A stretch of DNA of 64,000 bases from Xylaria sp. FL1777. Lineage: Eukaryota > Ascomycota > Sordariomycetes > Xylariales > Xylariaceae. The notes beneath the pieces were generated by a model. It searched no databases, was not told the DNA's origin, and worked only from the letters and a program-made list of their open reading frames with translations. The DNA lies in contig MU400654.1 in the NCBI GenBank assembly GCA_022578965.1, positions 1 through 64,000 of the forward strand, read 5' to 3'. A program made the position numbers and the translations under genes. Position 1 is the stretch's first letter. Each line of letters starts with the position of its first letter. Of this stretch, positions 24,598-36,718 are shown one piece after another.

Positions 24598-24994
24598 TTA
24601 TACGACACAATGTCTCTCACCCCCCGCCTCAGGATTCGTAACGCCTGTTCTCGGATAGACCTTGTGACCGTGGTATTTAGCAAGGCGGAAATTGACGCAG
24701 ATGGCCTTGGTATGGGAAAGATCAAGGAAACCATCCTAGACATACTCAATTAGTAGAAGAAAGGGGCATGCGACTCACGTCATGGGGGAAGCCGAATTTA
24801 AAGATGGTTTCTGCATCGATCGGGGTCTGTTTGTTCGAGTCACGGCCAAAGGCGGCAGCGGCCTTATTCTCTGTTTTATTGGACCACGTTCTGAGCTTAC
24901 TCTCTGGAGCCATCTCGCCTGTGGCCTTGGCAATAGCGTCAGCGTTAGCAATCTTATTCTTGAATACACCGTCTACATTATATAAAATTTTCAT
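24598..24994 (-). pseudogene. Small two-exon gene, apparently cut short by a stop
   Basis: Exon 24994-24779 (begins MKILYN, ends FKFGFPHD) and exon 24735-24598 are joined by a 43-nt intron with GTGAGT donor, CTAAT branch and CTAG acceptor. The spliced frame continues DGFLDLSHTKAICVNFRLA and ends in TAA at 24598-24600. Beyond that stop the same frame carries on with plausible coding sequence (KDEVYRQGIVEFTCELGVTN), so a Tyr codon may have become a stop. The true 5' end is uncertain and may lie in an earlier exon. No signal peptide is visible in this part. I do not recognise the family. It could also be a genuine 117-aa protein. Confidence 0.4.
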
Positions 24995-25005
24995 CCTGTG
25001 CTTTA

Positions 25006-25848
25006 ACAATAGCGGGAGACTATTACGGCATATATATAATAAATAGCTCAATGAAATTTCAAGTTGCACTGTTAAAAATGAGATAATACGGATATATTTA
25101 ATGTTAATGCAAAAATATGAGGGCGGCGCCCATGTACTTAGGTTAGCTATATTGTTTAAAGATGGTCATTAACGTGTCGGTGTAATATTTGCCTTCGCAT
25201 TGCCGTACATACTATGCCTAGTAAGGAGGTTTGAGAATACATGACATACAGAGCTACCTGCAAGCTTGGAAGGGTGACATAGAAGATTAATATATCTCTT
25301 CTTTACTTTTATCTTATTTTCCCTCTCCCTTTTCCCTTCCTTCCTTGCCTTCTCTTCCTTTCCTTTCATCATTTTTTTTATGGATTATATTCATAATGGG
25401 TAGTTTGAGAATAGTGCACTCGTATTCATTCATCAATCATACCATGCTTCTCATTTCATCAGCTTCATCATAATCTCACCTGATCACACCAAGATTTATA
25501 CCCTAGTGTAGGTAGGTAAATCGATATATATATCTAGAAACCAGGCAGAATCAATCATTAACATAGTATGAACCTCCTAACTACGTTTAAGACTGAGTAC
25601 CTAATTCGTCTGTTGTTTTGAAGTAGATACACGTAAAGGGTATCTCGTTCACCGTTTGCCTGCTCTGTCATTACTACCGCTTGTCTTGCTTCATGTAACA
25701 ATATAGAGTTGCCACGGTTATCTCCTGAGCAGGATCTTCTGCTAACCCGAATACCTGCGACTATGATAACAATAATGTGTCCGCAAGCACCGTTACACTA
25801 GGAAACTATAGAAAGAAGGACGCGAGTTGAGACCCTGGGTGTCGAAGC
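25006..25848. other. Intergenic, no gene seen
   Basis: AT-rich, with a CT-rich tract around 25,310-25,370. Short open frames on the minus strand over that tract are low-complexity Lys/Glu-rich and are not called. Confidence 0.55.
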
Positions 25849-27991
25849 TTATTGACACAGGTCCCTAAATGCGTCTTGGCATTCGGTGTCGCGTTTTCTA
25901 CGCGTCGCCTCGGCTTCTTCCTCATCACCGGCTTCGCGAAGCCACTTCTCGAGGAGCGTGAGGGTCTCGTAGTAGTTCTTGCCTGGCTGCCACGCTTGGC
26001 TTTGGACTATATGAGTACGAGTTATTAGCTGTGTTAAGTATCTGGTATAAAAATTGAGAAGTAGGAGTCTTCTACCCCCCGGAACTGTGCTGAGCAAGAA
26101 AGCTTTGCTGCTAGCTTTCAGGGACTGTCCGTGGATATATTCAAGAGCGAGTGAGACAGGAACGAGAAGGGTGGCCAACAATACTTACCCTCGATTGCTC
26201 GTCGCAAGTAATTTCTCGCACGCTCATGTTCGGGACTAAGTCTGGCCTTCTTTTCCCGACAACGCACCCGGTTAGTGTGAGCCAAGGCGTAAAGACATAT
26301 AAACTCTAGATACCCCGGCGGACGATCTGACGGCATTTGACCTAACATCGCCTGTGCCATGGTTGGGATCCTCTCGTCCGCCCACGCCGTCTAATTAACA
26401 GCGTAGAGTCAGTGATTACTGTTGGTGATATAAATAGGAAGGGTGGTCGTGATAATATGAGTAGAAGTCCCATAGTCTGGTAACCAATGCTCCTGAGGCA
26501 TGCCAAAGGGGAGCACAAGAGATTGTAGTGGACTGACCTGATTACCGAGTATGATTAGGAGATCCGCTCGTAGGGCCCATGAATCCACGTCACCTTCCGG
26601 ACTATATATCGTTGCCGTTGGTATCGTGTCAGCTTCCCATAGTCCTTGGTTCAAGTAGTACCGGTGGTGATACGATCTATTCATTGGTAGTATGTCCCAT
26701 GGTTGGATGAGCGTATAGTCGAACGGCTTACCGTCGAACATGCCGTTACTTTGATTCGACGAGAAGCGTCGGCCCCATTGTAGCATCGCAACGCTGTGTT
26801 CAAGGCTGGAATTCCGCGCCAGCTTGGTGAATGTGCCTAACATCCGCTGTAGTCTCCCATTCACCCCACCAACCCTGGCCGCATATTTACTAAGGTAGCT
26901 CCAGAGGGCTCGCTGAATCCCTAGGTCCGGATACCGGCTGACAGCCCCCATTAGTTCGTACACGGCGAAATGCGCTGACGTATTCAATACGCTGTCAATG
27001 ATGGAGAATGCCCTTCGGCAGAAGCTTCCCCCTTCATTCATCCTTCCAATCGAGAGGAGCCAGCAGCCGTGAGTCAGGAGCGTAACCGAACGCATGGCCT
27101 CGCTTTCCTGGCATCGGTCTAATTCCTTGAAGTAGCTGGCCTCCATTTGCGGTGGCATGAGGGGGTGGTCTAGCGACCAGTGTAGATACGCCTCCTGGAA
27201 AAGAAAGTCGTCGGGCGCATCCATCTCTCTAGGGAGTAGTGGCGGCGGCGGAGGTGGCGTTCGACACCGTAGAGTAGGTGGTAGATCACCCGGCCGAGCT
27301 GCCTTGAGAAGATCGACAGGCCGAAGGCCTTTCCTTCTTATATAAGCTGCGACATCGACGGCTCTCCCATTGCGACGAAATGTGCTCTCTTTACCCATCG
27401 CCAGTCGATGCCGTTGTAGGTACAACAGGTTGGCCACATCGGCTTGACGGTTGTTCTTGAAGAATTTCCATTGCGTAAGCTTCGTCTTGTACATCTTGGG
27501 CCTTATTTTCCACGTTAGGCATGATATCCATTTCACAGAGACTACGGGGGCTTGACTACTCACGAGGCATGAAATCCCCGCTGTTGTTCTAAGATGGCCA
27601 TTACATCCTACTCAAGGGGGCAACAGTCAGTGGTTTGCTGCCTTTTGGAAAGAGGAGAGTCTCGGGAATACGCAAAAATATACGGGAGTCGAGAGCGTCC
27701 TCGGATTACTCTCGCTTGGGAAACCCGCTGGGGAGATGTAGGTTCAATAAGTCTGACCTTTAGGCGTCTGTTCTCGTCCAAGTACAACCGCGCAATGTCT
27801 GCTTTCACAGCCTCCCAGGCCTCTGGGCTGTGAGATTTCCGACGGCGATTACCTAGCTGCTGCGCATCCGGGAACACCGGTTCACAAGACTCGGTGTCTC
27901 TGCCGGCGGCCGGTGACGTTTCGGCCGGGGTCGGTACTGCGGAACCCACCACATCTTTATCACGCTCGGTAGATGGATGGCTCTCAGGCAT
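25849..27991 (-). CDS. Clr5-domain protein (putative transcription regulator)
   Basis: Exons 27991-27758, 27607-27564, 27501-26538, 26390-26189 and 26006-25849 give 533 aa. Residues about 55-107 form a Clr5 domain: SPEAWEAVKADIARLYLDEN, then LKDVMAILEQQRGFHAS (44-nt exon 2), then PKMYKTKLTQWKFFKNN at the start of exon 3. A Pro run and a long helical region with no known motif follow. Clr5 is named after a fission-yeast heterochromatin/silencing factor and is common in fungal proteins with helical repeats; DNA binding is likely but unproven. The C-terminus is charged (EAGDEEEAEATRRKRD). At first sight exon 1 to 3 looks frameshifted; the short exon 2 resolves this with correct phases and a CTAAC branch point in intron 2. 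Confidence 0.82.
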
Positions 27992-28319
27992 AGCTAGGCT
28001 GCATGCAGAGTTTCCAGCTTTCCTGCGGCGTGCTCCTGCCTGTACCAGGCCCTAGCGTAGATGACGGTGCTGGGCAATCGAGAAAACAAAGCGGGTGTCA
28101 CTGGCGACAAAGTCTTCGTTGTGATCACCTGACACCCCGAAGGAAACAAACATTCTCAACGCGCGGAAGTGCGTCGTCTACTTAGTAGCTCCGTGTACTA
28201 TAACGCTACCAGAATCATGTAAGTTACGGATGGGTGGTAGATGGCTGGAAGCATCAAGGAACAAAGGTGCACAACTCAGGTCGAGGTGTTGATAAGATAT
28301 TGCCGAATTGAATCGCAAA

Positions 28320-28335
28320 GGGGGGGGGGGGGGGA
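28320..28335. repeat. Poly-G run
   Basis: About sixteen consecutive G in an intergenic region. Length is likely to be variable and prone to sequencing error. Confidence 0.8.
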
Positions 28336-28819
28336 GAGCGTAGCGTATTGGCGTGGGCCTCGGGAGACTTGGGCAGACCTACACTTATTCGCGGATATCG
28401 CCCTGGACTAGACTAGACTAAGGTAGGTAGTGTCCTGACCTCCGCAACCAGGGGGAGGGGGGAGGCTAAGAGCTTTTCTCAGGTCAAGGACCTCTGAATC
28501 CGATCTGGTTCTCATGAATGTCTGCCGTACCTGTAACCTAGGTAGGTAGGTACTCACTTACACTACGCGATATATGCAGCACACTCTATTCTAGTCCCGG
28601 TTGTTTGGTATTGTTGTTGATCGATAACGATTACCTATTTCGCCTATACGTAGGTAGTGTACATACACGAGGCTTGTAGGTGCCGAGTAGGGTACTTAGA
28701 ATGGCCACGAAACCCACTATGTTGGCTAGATTTAACCTAAATTAGGAATAGACACACGCCATTAGTGCACAGGACGTATAGTACAGTATACCGGTATTTT
28801 ATTTATTGTTTACTGTGTG

Positions 28820-28978
28820 GGCTTCCTAATTAGGAAAGACTTTAATTATGTGCCAGACTACTGGCAGCTTAGCAGGTTCTGTTTCAGCGTAGTAACAGTT
28901 TGCTAAGTAAAAAATAGAGCAGAGTTAAACGGCTGACGGTCTGGCACGAAATTAAAGTCTTTTCTAATTGGGAAGCTT
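28820..28978. repeat. Fold-back inverted repeat (MITE-like)
   Basis: The left arm reads GCTTCCTAATTAGGAAAG, then ACTTTAATT and GTGCCAGAC. The reverse complement of the right arm reads GCTTCCCAATTAGAAAAG, then ACTTTAATT and GTGCCAGAC. The arms are about 37 bases long with few mismatches, mainly C/T and G/A. The loop of about 85 bases is non-coding. It is either a small non-autonomous DNA element or the footprint of one. No clear target-site duplication was found. Confidence 0.6.
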
Positions 28979-29493
28979 TTACCGTAAGTGGTAAATAACA
29001 TGCACTATATTTACATGCTTTTAACTCTAACCTCTGTAAAGTATTAACAGACTTTAAAAGAATACCTAGTTATGTGAAAGTACATGTAGTCTAGGGACTC
29101 TATTTTTAGTCTGTTGGAGCGCACTTTTCTTTTTTTGTTTTTTTTACCCTGTTCCTATTCCTAGGGCTGCGGAGGGATTATTAGTTTAAGTACTGAGTAT
29201 ATGTAGGTAGATAGCAGTTTGTTTCAAGTTCGGCAATCTGATTCTTTCTTTCTTTCTTTTTTTCCCCTTAGCCATAGAAGCAGTTAATTATTCGGCATTG
29301 GCAACGCGACGCTATTCCCTTTTTTACATTCACGATCGCGACTAATTATACTCGGTTACACATTCGAGGGCGCAGATTATTGTCTGTATACCTAAGCCGC
29401 TTATGCATTGGTTAAGACATACTGCAAAGATAGTTGAACGCAACTAAGCTCGCAACCCCAGGCGAGCTCATGGTATTTATACGTTTACTCAGA

Positions 29494-30460
29494 TTAGGAC
29501 AACCTGGCTTCTGGTAACATCAACTACACGTTGAGGTAGTATCGACTCCTATGTCCGACCAGAAATCCACTAATTACTTACCCAGCCTCTGCTTCGTCCT
29601 CAGTGCAGTAGCCTCCCCATCAAAGATGCCATTGACGCTCGAGTGCTTCGCCACAGCCTCAGCCCAGCGAACAAAGTTGGGTGCTTTCGCGGATAGTTGA
29701 TCGATGATGCTCTGTGGTACTAAGCCATACTTGGGCCAAGTCCATAGTCGAATAACGAATGGGCCCGTCAGAACCTGTGCGTCCACCAGGTTAGTTTAGA
29801 ATGTGTACTTATTACTTATAAAGGGAAAAGAAAAGAAGAAGAAGAGAAAGAGCGACTCTTCATTCTACGTACCTCGGCAAGTGTAAGCTTGTCACTGCCG
29901 TTAAAGAACGGGTCGGCGTTAGCCAACAGCGGCTCAAGCTCCTTCACGACGGCATCCACCGTCTTCTGAGTGATGGCCGAGCGTTCCTCGTCCGTAGTAG
30001 CCTTGATTAGAGGATATAGAGACCCATTCACCTTGGACATGTAGGTGTCGACGAAAAAGGCGATCCGAGCCCGCGTCAGGGGGCCGTTCGGCTCGCTGGA
30101 GGTGGGTACCAGATGGGATGGGAACGCATCGGCCAAGAAAGCGGCCACGACGGCAGACTCGGTAATGATCTGGTCGTCCACACTCAACGACGGCACCAAC
30201 CCGCGTGGGTTAACTTCTAGATATCCGGCAGTTCGTGGGACTGCGAGGTCGATGATTTCTTCCTCGAAGGGCAGCTCGAGCTCAGAGAGGGCGATGTGCG
30301 CACGATGCGCCCCTTCCCATCGACCAACAGTGGTTAGTGATGTGAACGGGGTTGCTTGCTTGCTTGCTTGACATTAAGATGTACCAAGGTTAATGGTCCC
30401 GTACTTACATGGGCAGCCGTGGTTGGTGTACAGTCTCAGTCGGGGAGTTGCTGCGGCCAT
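29494..30460 (-). CDS. Glutathione S-transferase, omega-like
   Basis: Four exons (30460-30409, 30312-29873, 29774-29582, 29510-29494), 233 aa. The thioredoxin-like N-domain starts LRLYTNHGCPWAHRAHIALS; the CPWA motif carries the Cys used by omega-class enzymes, and its Trp codon is split by intron 1. The expected NPRGLVPSL (cis-Pro) and ITESAVVAAFLAD (Glu-Ser glutathione contact) follow. The all-helical C-domain runs from about residue 90, with FFNGSDKLTLAEVLTGPFV. Omega enzymes typically reduce mixed disulfides or dehydroascorbate rather than conjugate. No targeting signal is seen, so it is probably cytosolic. The last 17-nt exon is the least certain. Intron 1 holds a four-unit CTTG repeat. 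Confidence 0.87.
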
Positions 30461-32025
30461 GATCAAATGGTCAAATGCTCTCTACCTAGGTACTTTATTA
30501 GAGCGATAGGGGGTCAAGGTGAATGGTTATCTAGGGTAAAGTAAGTAGTCACCAGGGATTCTCTTCACGGGATGGGGTATTTGCTTTATATGACGCCGGG
30601 TTAATGGTCTGTCTACTCGATATGAAGCTTTGCATTATAGGTGCTTGTAGTTATAGTGCCCTATATCATTGGCGCGGCGGACCGTGGTGATAGCACAGGG
30701 TGCGGTGGCGTGCTCTAGTTGATTTATAATCCTTCTACTTGGTTAGGTACATGTAGTTAAGTCTACATATGTACTTACTTACTAATGTGAACATAGACAT
30801 GTGTATATGTGTAGGTATCTAAGTGATAAGGTAGGTACCTCCTATCATAACATCAAATTATATGTATGTATACATGTAAGTATATATCCATGATATACGG
30901 CGTGAATCAACATAGTGGCTGTAGGTACATAGGTAGGTGGTACCTTACCTGTATCTAAATTGCTCCATCTAAATTGTTTTCCAGAGAGGACATCGACAAA
31001 TGGGAGCCTCAGGAGGCGTCACCTAGCACAATGCTTACTAAACAAGATAACGGATAACTTCGGACGAACATGTTCGACTGAAACAGTCTTTCAACCACGG
31101 AGATTCATCGTGTCAATCGAATTGCCACTATTTTCTAGGTAGTGCAGGCTTATCGATTTTCTAGTAACCATATACTATGATTGGATACCGCTAACGTTTC
31201 AATACCTACAGAGAGGCTTAGTGTCATAGCCAAGACTACGCGTATTGACATCGATACATACATATGTGATCCCCTGCATCTTCCCATGAGGCTATAGGTA
31301 TAACAAGGGCTGTTAGTATAAGGGCTCGGAATCGGGGGATTGACTCGATTCAGACAATTGGTCCGCCCTTCTTAACCTCCAAGTCGGATACGAGAGACAA
31401 TCTCAATAACAGCCGCAACAGGTGTAGTACCTACCAATCGAGGTGTCTCACCAAGCCATGCATTGGTTAGCGTACGAGCTGTTCAGCGCGTTCAGCGCAT
31501 GTAACAGTAAGAACGAATATAGTCTACGCCGTCTGCTCTCCAATGAGTAGTCATGTTCAAAATTGCAAATTGGTTTCGAAATATCCACATTTCGATCACT
31601 TCTATTGTCACTCGAGCAAACCCCCTTGTCTTTTTTGCACTAAAGATACTGCAACGCACAAATGACACTAAAGACGTCAACAACGCAGCTTAAAGAATGC
31701 CTCGGAGGTAGATAATAGGCTGTATTCTCAGAGAAAGAACACAATGGATAGACCTAGACGTGTGAGCCTAGATACATAGTCCGCCTTTGTTCACCCATGA
31801 ACAATACATTGGTAAGATTTCCGAAGGGCATAAATTCGACACTCACTCCTGTGTCTGAGACAAGACTCGTCAATTTCCTCTTCAAGTGTAGACTAATAAA
31901 CAATTTAGGACATTGCATACCCAGTTACCTTACCGGTCGGGGTTCTTTTCAAGCCCATACCTCACGATTCTCACAAGTACATATTCTTGCTGCTGCTAAC
32001 GGTTTCAGACCGACGATCTACCAAC
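30461..32025. other. Intergenic, no gene seen
   Basis: Promoter of the glutathione transferase, then AT-rich sequence with TAGGTA/TACCTA and TATGTATAC words (30,730-30,960). Open frames of 60-83 aa have no protein character. Confidence 0.55.
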
Positions 32026-33048
32026 ATGTCAATACAGTCCCATCATGACCCCACCCTTCAAAGAGTGACAACGCAGTCCTCGTTCTGCCTGGCCATCTTC
32101 TTCTTTCACACTTGCGGGTGTCGCACTCTGGAGCCCGTTTTCGCCTGCCAGCCGTCTACTCATGCACAAACTAGCATCGGGAACCCGTGTCAACACGAGG
32201 AACCGACCTTACTTGTCGCGAAGCTACCGCACGCTTGCAAAGCGTGTGGTGTGGAAGACCTTGGTGCAAAAGAGTTCGTACGTGAGGTGGTGAGTATTTC
32301 TTGAAGCCTTATTATTATTATTCTTATTATTATTATATTGCTGACGCGAGTATTATAGGACACTGCAGAACGGCTTGAGCTAATTGTATCCGAAAGGTTT
32401 AAGCAGGATAAAATTCAGAATATTCTTCCTAACAAAGTCGAGGATACGTTTACGGTAGACGAGATTATATCAAAGTTACGGCGCGGTGGGAGATGTCGAT
32501 CGACATTTTCAGCGAAGGCAGCCCCGTTTGTTCCACGCTTCAAGGAAGGCGGCATACTTATGGGGAGTACAATGGCAGGAGATTGTGTTGAGACAGCTTA
32601 TAAGAATTTTAGCGAGACTACGAGAAATATGCTTGTAGATGATGCTAAGGTGACTGCGGAGCAAGCCCGAGGGGACCAACAAAACGAGAAGAATGGGAGC
32701 TGGCAGGATGTCTTAGCTGAGGAAATGATATGTAATAAGACGACTCGGTACACTAAGCCCGGACACTCGGATGATGACGGGAGGGCCTCTGAGAAATTCC
32801 ATGGTGTCGAGTTGAGTGTTCCGAGCCCAGAACATAAGGTTCCCGATGATAAACTCGATTCAAGCTTCTTGCCAGCAGAACACACGGTCAAAAACGAGAG
32901 TCGTAAATCTACTGTTGAGCATCAGAACTCATATGAGGATTTGATGGTATTCTGGGCCATGGACGATAGTAAAGCTGAGCTCAAGCCGACGAGGACGTGC
33001 TATTGGGCCATCACATCGCTTCTCGGTAGGTTTAATCGTTGGATTTGA
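32026..33048 (+). CDS. Unknown protein with CxxC motif
   Basis: Two exons, 32026-32289 and 32359-33048, give 317 aa. The 69-nt intron has a GTGAGT donor and TATTATAG acceptor and joins FVREVV to DTAERLELIVSERF. The N-terminal 60 residues contain several Cys and a hydrophobic stretch (SSFCLAIFFFHTCGC); then comes LPHACKACGVEDLG, a possible short metal-binding CxxC. The middle is helical, and residues about 150-290 are polar and probably disordered. It ends with TCYWAITSLLGRFNRWI. No family recognised. The start could also be an upstream in-frame codon; the ATG at 32026 is the first clear one. Confidence 0.55.
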
Positions 33049-33844
33049 AAATGCAGGTTGGTGACCCTCTCCAGTGGTAGCTAGCTACCTAGATTGACAA
33101 TTGCCGTATGTTAAACCCTGTGATGTATTGACTAATTGGAAAGGCGGAGAATTTATTAAGAACCCAAGTAAGTATTTGCTCCTCATAGTCTCATTGTTAT
33201 TATATACTCTGTGTACCTAGTTGATCACTACGCAGTTCCGTTTTGTAACTGTACTGTTGTTCTTCACTATATAAAGACCATTTGTGAAGCACTGCATGCG
33301 CAACAAAAAAAGGAGATTAAAGCGCTTACACCCGCTAGAAGAACAAAACCGACCATTTTTACCTTAGATAGATAGCTTGCTTTCACAACGCGGGAGTAAT
33401 GGGCGATTATTTGTCATACTGCTGATTCGAGTGAGGCCATTTCCGTACCGAAGCGGAACTGTCATTATTGGCAATGTTTGTTTCTCTGAGCCCTTGACAG
33501 CAGTATTAGCCGATTTCCAACAGCACCCCGGCATGGGCCGCGGCTGGCGCCTACCGCATATCAAACATATTTAACGTCACTATAGAGCTTGGAATAGTAT
33601 ATACAGACTATGGCTGTGCAGACCTTTTTCAGTATCTGGACGCATCCAAGCCTGGGAGATTCTATGCTGCTTATATTTACAGGACTGCACATCACATTAA
33701 ACCTTTGGGGACCTAGAAGCTGGGTGTGCGCTTTTAGGGAAGGCAATAGACTAGGCGGAGCGCTAGACAAAGCCTAGCCCAACTATCACTTTAGTAAGTA
33801 GCTGTTTAATAAGGTGATAATAAATGGTGTTATTGCCAAACAAT
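33049..33844. other. Intergenic, no gene seen
   Basis: Between two 3' ends (convergent genes). Short frames at 33364-33574 are on both strands and unconvincing. Confidence 0.55.
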
Positions 33845-36718
33845 TCAGTCTATTCTCAACGTCTCGTATCGAACCCCAATTTCATCCGAACCACCTCTCA
33901 AGCTAACATAATTCTTTCCCTTAGCCAGCGTGATCTCTGTTGACACAGTAGAATATTTAACGCCGGACGGCACCAACATCAAAATTGTCTGGGGCGTTTG
34001 ATTCACTTCGACACTGACATTGACGGCGGTAATACCTGGGTTCGAGTAGCTAAGCGTCAGACGCGTCGAATGACCATCCGACTTAATGCCCGAGAAGGCC
34101 ACATTACTGTCGGCCTTGACACCACTAACTACAGCCCCATTGCCCGTTGCTGTTGATGACATATCAAAGATGACCTGTGTATCTGCCCCCGTAAGATGTG
34201 CGTCGACGGCGAAATACGTCGGCCCCGTCGGCGGTGGAGTCCATACCTCGAGCTCGCAGACGCCGACCCATGTTGTTGTTGAGCGTCGGTACATGTTGAC
34301 CGCTATAAATGTCGTCTCCACAGTATCGAAGCTAATTGTATTGTGGTCGTTTGACAGAAGTATCGTGCTAGAGTCTGCTGATGTAATGAGCCCGGAGGAT
34401 CCATAGACCTCGATCAACCTTGGCAAATCGACGCTACCGCCTCGTGAAACATCGGAATAGAGAGCGAGCGTAACCGATGACACGTTGTGTGGGCGTGCAA
34501 AATGGACAGTGAGCGTGTCGTTCGGATTGGGGGATGTGTAGTCTGTCCACCGATTGTCGGGAACTTGATCGTAGTAGACTACCCCGTCGATGGCCTTGTA
34601 ACTATAGTCGGCCGGATACGTGAATGTGGCATCTGCAACGGGATATTGGCCTGGGCCGTCGGGGTTCGCTGCGATGTTGATAAGTGCTTCATCTAGGGAT
34701 ACTATGGGTCGTGGGATCGGAATGATGGCGGATTGATCTTGTCCATGATGTACCTCTTCGCCGTCCACATAGACGGTCAATCCCGGTCCTGCGTTGTATC
34801 TCGACCCATCCTTATCGTATAAAATGGTGACCAAATGTCCGTGGTAAGGGAGATTCTCAAGGGCGAAATACGTCCAGTTGCTAGGGATGATGGGGGAGAG
34901 ATGGAGAGTGTCGTCTGATTGTGGTATGATACCTAAAAGGCCAGTGATGACGTCGCTAAAATACTGAGGGTTAGTACCTATCGTTCATGGTGAAATCATA
35001 ACGGATAACGGGATTAGACTATCCATATAGAGCGGCAACACGAACTCTTGGAGCCATCTTGGTCGAGGAGGCGAAAGAAGGCTACGAAACCACTTACTCA
35101 TTGTTGGTTGAATGATCATAATGCTCCGAGTGGTTGCGGGTATCTGCGCTCCAGACGTCGGAAAATGGAGAATGCGACTCCGCAACATAAGGTTGCCCGT
35201 TCTTTTGTTGAGTCCGGGCGTATGTCTGCAAATACTGATGATACTGTTCTGCGGTAGCGTTGGTGACCCCTGATCGATATATTGCCGCCAGTGATTTAAG
35301 AGTATGACTGGTAGAGTAAGGCCAGGACATGCCATTCCACCAACAGCCTATGCAACGTCAGTTCCTATTCTTGGTTACTTGATATTGTAATGCATGGCAG
35401 GAGCGATTTACAGTAACTCGGATCGGGTTTCGTGGCTGCAAACCACGGGTCACGAATTTCTAAAGTAGTGGGACCGAAGGGTGCAAAGAAACCCATGGAG
35501 TCAAACATGGCATCTAAGGCTGGCTGAGCGTAGCTTTTGTTCAAGCCGATACCGAAACGATAAGGAAACAGTCCGACTTGCTCGCGACCTGTGAGACGAG
35601 TCAGGTCAGGATTGTTAGGACGGATGATGTCCATCTGCGGTAGAAATAATGTAAGTTTGAGGACGTCAGAAACGGGACGAGACATTAAGCAAATCTACAT
35701 CTGAAAATGATGATAAAATTCAAGGCGGGGCAATAGTCAAACATTCGCGTACAAAAAATTCCTGTTCAGGAGCCCACAGGATCTTATACATGGCCGTTTC
35801 GAGTTCGTCTGCGATCTTGGAAAAATTCGATTCAATGAGATCATCCTGGGCAAAATTGGCAGCCCTCGCGATAGCCCTGGCATTTGCAACCATGTAGGCA
35901 CTATACGACAGAGCGTTAGTAGATCCCCATCTATCTTTATTTGAGGAGGAAGAGAGCAAGACGGTTTGGTAGGGGCAACTGGGAGCACTTGTTCCGTGGT
36001 AGATGATATATAAAACTTACTTGTGGCTCGGTCGGAATGTATCTGGGCCATCCTTTCTCAGATCCCAGTTCACGTTATTTGGGTCGGCTATGAAACCTGG
36101 TAGAGACAATTCTTGGGCGTCCCAAACTGGTTGATAGTAGTATAGCCCAACATTCGAATCGAAATAGGGATCCCATAGAGCCCATACACGAACCATATCG
36201 TGCAACTGAGTAGCCAGGAACTCGCTATCACCCGTCACCATGGCACGACGGCTCGTGGCATCTAATATCCACTGAGTATATTGAAGTGGATCAGCGGGAC
36301 CTCTAGTATAGAGTTGAATATAGTCGTCGGCGTAGGTGGTACTCCTCAGCCATCTCGCCTCATCAATCTGATGACCAGCAGCGGCATCAATAGTGCCGAA
36401 AGCCTGGGCATAACCGACAGGATGCACAAACTCAGTACACATGTAGCCTGTGCCAGCAGTCACATAGCGAAGATTTCGCTGCAGCGACGTCCATCTGTAA
36501 TAGTATACATCCTGAATGAGCTTGTCAGGGATATCGATGTAGGGGATGTTATCCCTTAAGAAAGTGAGTCCAAAGAAGTTTGATATAGGATCCTCATGAT
36601 CCAGAAACGAGGTGCCTCTCACGCCACCCGTATCCTGACGTACCAGTGGCTGGCGGTGTGCCAGAACTGTGTGGGTGAGCACCAAGAAAGTGACAATCAT
36701 AGATAACGTAGCGGCCAT
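33845..36718 (-). CDS. Secreted six-hairpin glycosidase (MGH1-like) with discoidin-like tail
   Basis: Five exons (36718-36021, 35900-35753, 35634-35412, 35347-35098, 34955-33845) join in phase to 809 aa. The signal peptide is MAATLSMIVTFLVLTHTVLA. The catalytic region (about 40-480) looks like an (alpha/alpha)6-barrel of the trehalase/GH63/mannosylglycerate-hydrolase type: YYYRWTSLQRNLRYV, DEARWLRSTTYADDYIQLY, GLFPYRFGIG, CCWWNGMSWPYSTSHTLKSL and EHYDHSTNND. The C-terminal 320 residues are beta-rich, with a galactose-binding/F5-8C-like module (VTLALYSDVSRGGSVDLPRL; VGVCELEVWTPP) and a final beta domain. It probably acts extracellularly on a plant or fungal oligosaccharide; the specificity is not readable. 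The two intron-flanked motifs at WNGMSWP and HSTNN confirm the joins. An in-frame upstream extension to 36907 would bury the signal peptide and was not used. Confidence 0.85.

Larger units (their letters stand above)
27992..29493. other. Intergenic with several repeats
   Basis: Contains a poly-G run (28320-28335), AGGTAGGTA words around 28,420-28,560 and a fold-back repeat (28820-28978), the last listed separately. No coding sequence is seen. Confidence 0.6.
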
